From: an uncultured Alcaligenaceae bacterium
Lineage (GTDB): Bacteria; Pseudomonadota; Gammaproteobacteria; Burkholderiales; Burkholderiaceae_B
Assembly (NCBI GenBank): GCA_937897265.1
Contig: CALCPT010000306.1
Coordinates: 1-6,919 of the forward strand
Direction: 5' to 3'
Length of the DNA stretch: 6,919 nt
A program made the translations under genes and the position numbers. Below the pieces are notes generated by a model. The model did no database searches and was not told where the DNA came from. It worked only from the letters and a program-made list of their open reading frames with translations. Below, in pieces: positions 5,896 through 6,919 of this stretch (position 1 is its first letter; every line of letters starts with the position of its first letter).

Positions 5896-6708
5896 TCAGT
5901 CAGTGTAATTCTTGATGACAGCCGCATCATCTAAACGACCTAAGCCGTGGCTGCTTGAGGTTGTAAATTGCAAAAAGGCAGCGTGCGCCATCGACGCTGC
6001 AAACGTCTGCTCTCGGGCCGCATCCAGCACCAAACCCAGATCTTTTACAAAAATATCAACCGCCGATGTCACATCATCGAAGGATTCAGTGATCATACGA
6101 TTGCCGCGATCACCCAACATCCAGCTTGAGGCTGCACCGCTCTTTAAGATTTCAAGCGTAGTATCGAGCGGCAAACCTGCACGCTTAGCCATCGCTAACG
6201 CCTCGCCCGCCGCTGCGATGTGTACTCCGCACAGTAATTGATTGACGACCTTCATCTGACTGCCCATACCCTGCTCGTGACCTAAGATAAAAATCTTACT
6301 GCCAAAGGTCGCCAGAATTGGTTTAACCCGGTCGCAGATACTCGGCTCGCCCGCCACCATAATTGTCAGCGTGCCGTTTGAGGCGCCAATTTTGCCACCC
6401 GTCACCGGAGCATCCACCAGATGAATCTTCAAAGCGGACAATCGCTGAGCCAAGTCGCGCACATATTTTGGCGACATGGTACTGCAAGTAATCAGCACCG
6501 AGCCTGGTTTGAGTTGCGCAGCCAAACCCTCGGTACCAAATAGCATTTCTTCGGTTTGCTTATCATTGACGACAAAACTGATCACAACATCGCAGTGCTC
6601 GGCGATCGAATAGGCTGGGTTCGACGCACGTCCACCGATCGACTCAAGCCAGGTCAGAGCCTCAGGGTTCACATCACGCCCAACGACTGCAAAACCTTTT
6701 TTCAGAAG
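5896..6708 (-). CDS. 3-hydroxyisobutyrate dehydrogenase-family NAD(P) oxidoreductase, N-terminus lost
   Basis: This enzyme belongs to the beta-hydroxyacid dehydrogenase family (3-hydroxyisobutyrate dehydrogenase, tartronate semialdehyde reductase), cytosolic and NAD(P)-dependent. Numbered from the ATG at 6759, recognisable features are LLKKGFAVVGRDVNPEA (18-34), the end of the first Rossmann unit; CDVVISFVVND; the substrate loop DAPVTGG (116-122) with the following GxLTIMVAG; and the catalytic Lys170 in MKVVNQLL. The C-terminal helical domain is complete, ending VIKNYTD. What is missing is the N-terminus: family members begin with a short strand, the GxGxMG dinucleotide loop and PMAxNLL, about 18 residues. 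Here an open frame continues to an ATG at 6757-6759, but its 17 residues (starting MKSWAAD) have no such motif and are the antisense of a DUF1501 coding fragment. The native gene is thus cut at about 6700-6708. As it stands it could not bind NAD(P) normally. The cut reflects a rearrangement or an assembly join. Substrate uncertain. Confidence 0.88.
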   Translation of the reverse strand, partial: LLKKGFAVVGRDVNPEALTWLESIGGRASNPAYSIAEHCDVVISFVVNDKQTEEMLFGTEGLAAQLKPGSVLITCSTMSPKYVRDLAQRLSALKIHLVDAPVTGGKIGASNGTLTIMVAGEPSICDRVKPILATFGSKIFILGHEQGMGSQMKVVNQLLCGVHIAAAGEALAMAKRAGLPLDTTLEILKSGAASSWMLGDRGNRMITESFDDVTSAVDIFVKDLGLVLDAAREQTFAASMAHAAFLQFTTSSSHGLGRLDDAAVIKNYTD

Positions 6709-6710
6709 GT
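6697..6710. other. Head-to-head junction between two 5'-truncated genes
   Basis: To the left, minus-strand codons encode LLKKGF of the dehydrogenase up to about 6708. To the right, plus-strand codons encode SEGKLNIVQ of a DUF1501 protein from about 6702. Both readings are plausible over 6697-6710, which suggests short microhomology at the join. There are no visible insertion-sequence ends, target-site duplication or attachment-site-like repeats at the join. Confidence 0.7.
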
Positions 6711-6919
6711 AAATTAAACATTGTACAATCGGTAGGATATCCGCAGCCCAGCTTTTCACATTTTAGGGCCACAGATATTTGGATGTCTGGTTCGGATAGC
6801 GATCAGTATTTGAATACAGGATGGGCGGGTCGTTTTTTAAATTATGAAAATGAAGGCTATCCAGATGGTTATCCCAATACGGACGCACCCGATCCACTGG
6901 CTATACAAATAGGTTCTTT
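6702..6919 (+). pseudogene. Internal fragment of a DUF1501-family protein gene (truncated at both ends)
   Basis: The plus strand encodes 72 residues that look like an internal part of a DUF1501 protein: GKLNIVQSVGYPQPSFSHF, then RATDIWMSGSDSDQYL, NTGWAGRFL, YPDGYPN and DPLAIQIGS at the window end. These blocks are typical of the family, which usually starts with a Tat-like signal, is about 400-500 residues long and is often exported and paired with DUF1800 proteins; the function is not established (sulfatase-like fold relatives). The fragment starts roughly 80-110 residues into the family, with no start codon or ribosome binding site at its left end, and runs off the right edge still open. 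GC is about 42% by hand count over 6711-6919. The SDSDQYLNTGW and YPDGYPN style reminds me of Bacteroidota members, but that is impression only. It overlaps antisense the false N-terminal extension of the dehydrogenase gene. Whether it is a real gene remnant or foreign sequence joined in assembly cannot be told here. Confidence 0.75.

Noticed and set aside
5912..6241. 109-codon plus-strand open frame
   Set aside because: It is antisense to the 3-hydroxyisobutyrate-dehydrogenase-like gene, with low-complexity Ser/Lys/Ala composition.
6709..6759. MKSWAAD... as the genuine N-terminus of the dehydrogenase
   Set aside because: It lacks the GxGxMG loop required by the family and is exactly antisense to DUF1501 coding sequence.

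Overview
This 6.9-kb window looks like part of a proteobacterial, most likely Burkholderiales, genome. The main reasons are a Bug-family (tripartite tricarboxylate transporter, TTT) solute receptor embedded in a small catabolic operon, and the combination of a class II aldolase/adducin protein, a LigI-like amidohydrolase, a D-2-hydroxyacid dehydrogenase and a 3-hydroxyisobutyrate-dehydrogenase-type enzyme. GC content is moderate (about 48% in a stretch I counted at 6001-6120). This assignment comes from family knowledge and reading the sequence; no database search was run.

Layout. On the plus strand, 2-4248 reads as one catabolic block: the 3' part of a D-2-hydroxyacid dehydrogenase gene; a class II aldolase/adducin-family gene (743-1531); an amidohydrolase of the 2-pyrone-4,6-dicarboxylate-lactonase type (1581-2471); a periplasmic Bug solute-binding protein (2505-3503); and, 13 bp after it, a Sfp-type 4'-phosphopantetheinyl transferase (3517-4248). 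Convergent to these, on the minus strand, lies a small DUF697 membrane protein gene (4268-4843). A roughly 320-bp non-coding stretch follows, then a carboxymuconolactone-decarboxylase-family gene (5164-5688, minus). Next comes a 207-bp spacer with stem-loops and three tandem 24-bp repeats, then a 3-hydroxyisobutyrate-dehydrogenase-like gene (minus, stop at 5896).

The right end is discontinuous. The dehydrogenase loses its N-terminal beta-strand and GxGxxG NAD-binding loop at about position 6700. From the same point onward the plus strand encodes an internal piece of a DUF1501 protein, which runs off the window. Two unrelated genes, both missing their 5' ends, are therefore fused head to head. 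This is either a recombination/deletion scar or a chimeric join made during amplification or assembly, and the roughly 42% GC of the right flank fits foreign sequence.

How the genes may work together (inference). The Bug receptor captures an organic acid. The amidohydrolase opens a lactone or similar ring, the class II aldolase-like protein cleaves or decarboxylates a product, and the dehydrogenases interconvert 2-oxo and hydroxy acids. The phosphopantetheinyl transferase and the DUF697 protein have no obvious role in that pathway. I found no complete, clearly novel system. The items most worth checking are the right-hand junction, the tandem-repeat spacer and the unassigned catabolic cluster.
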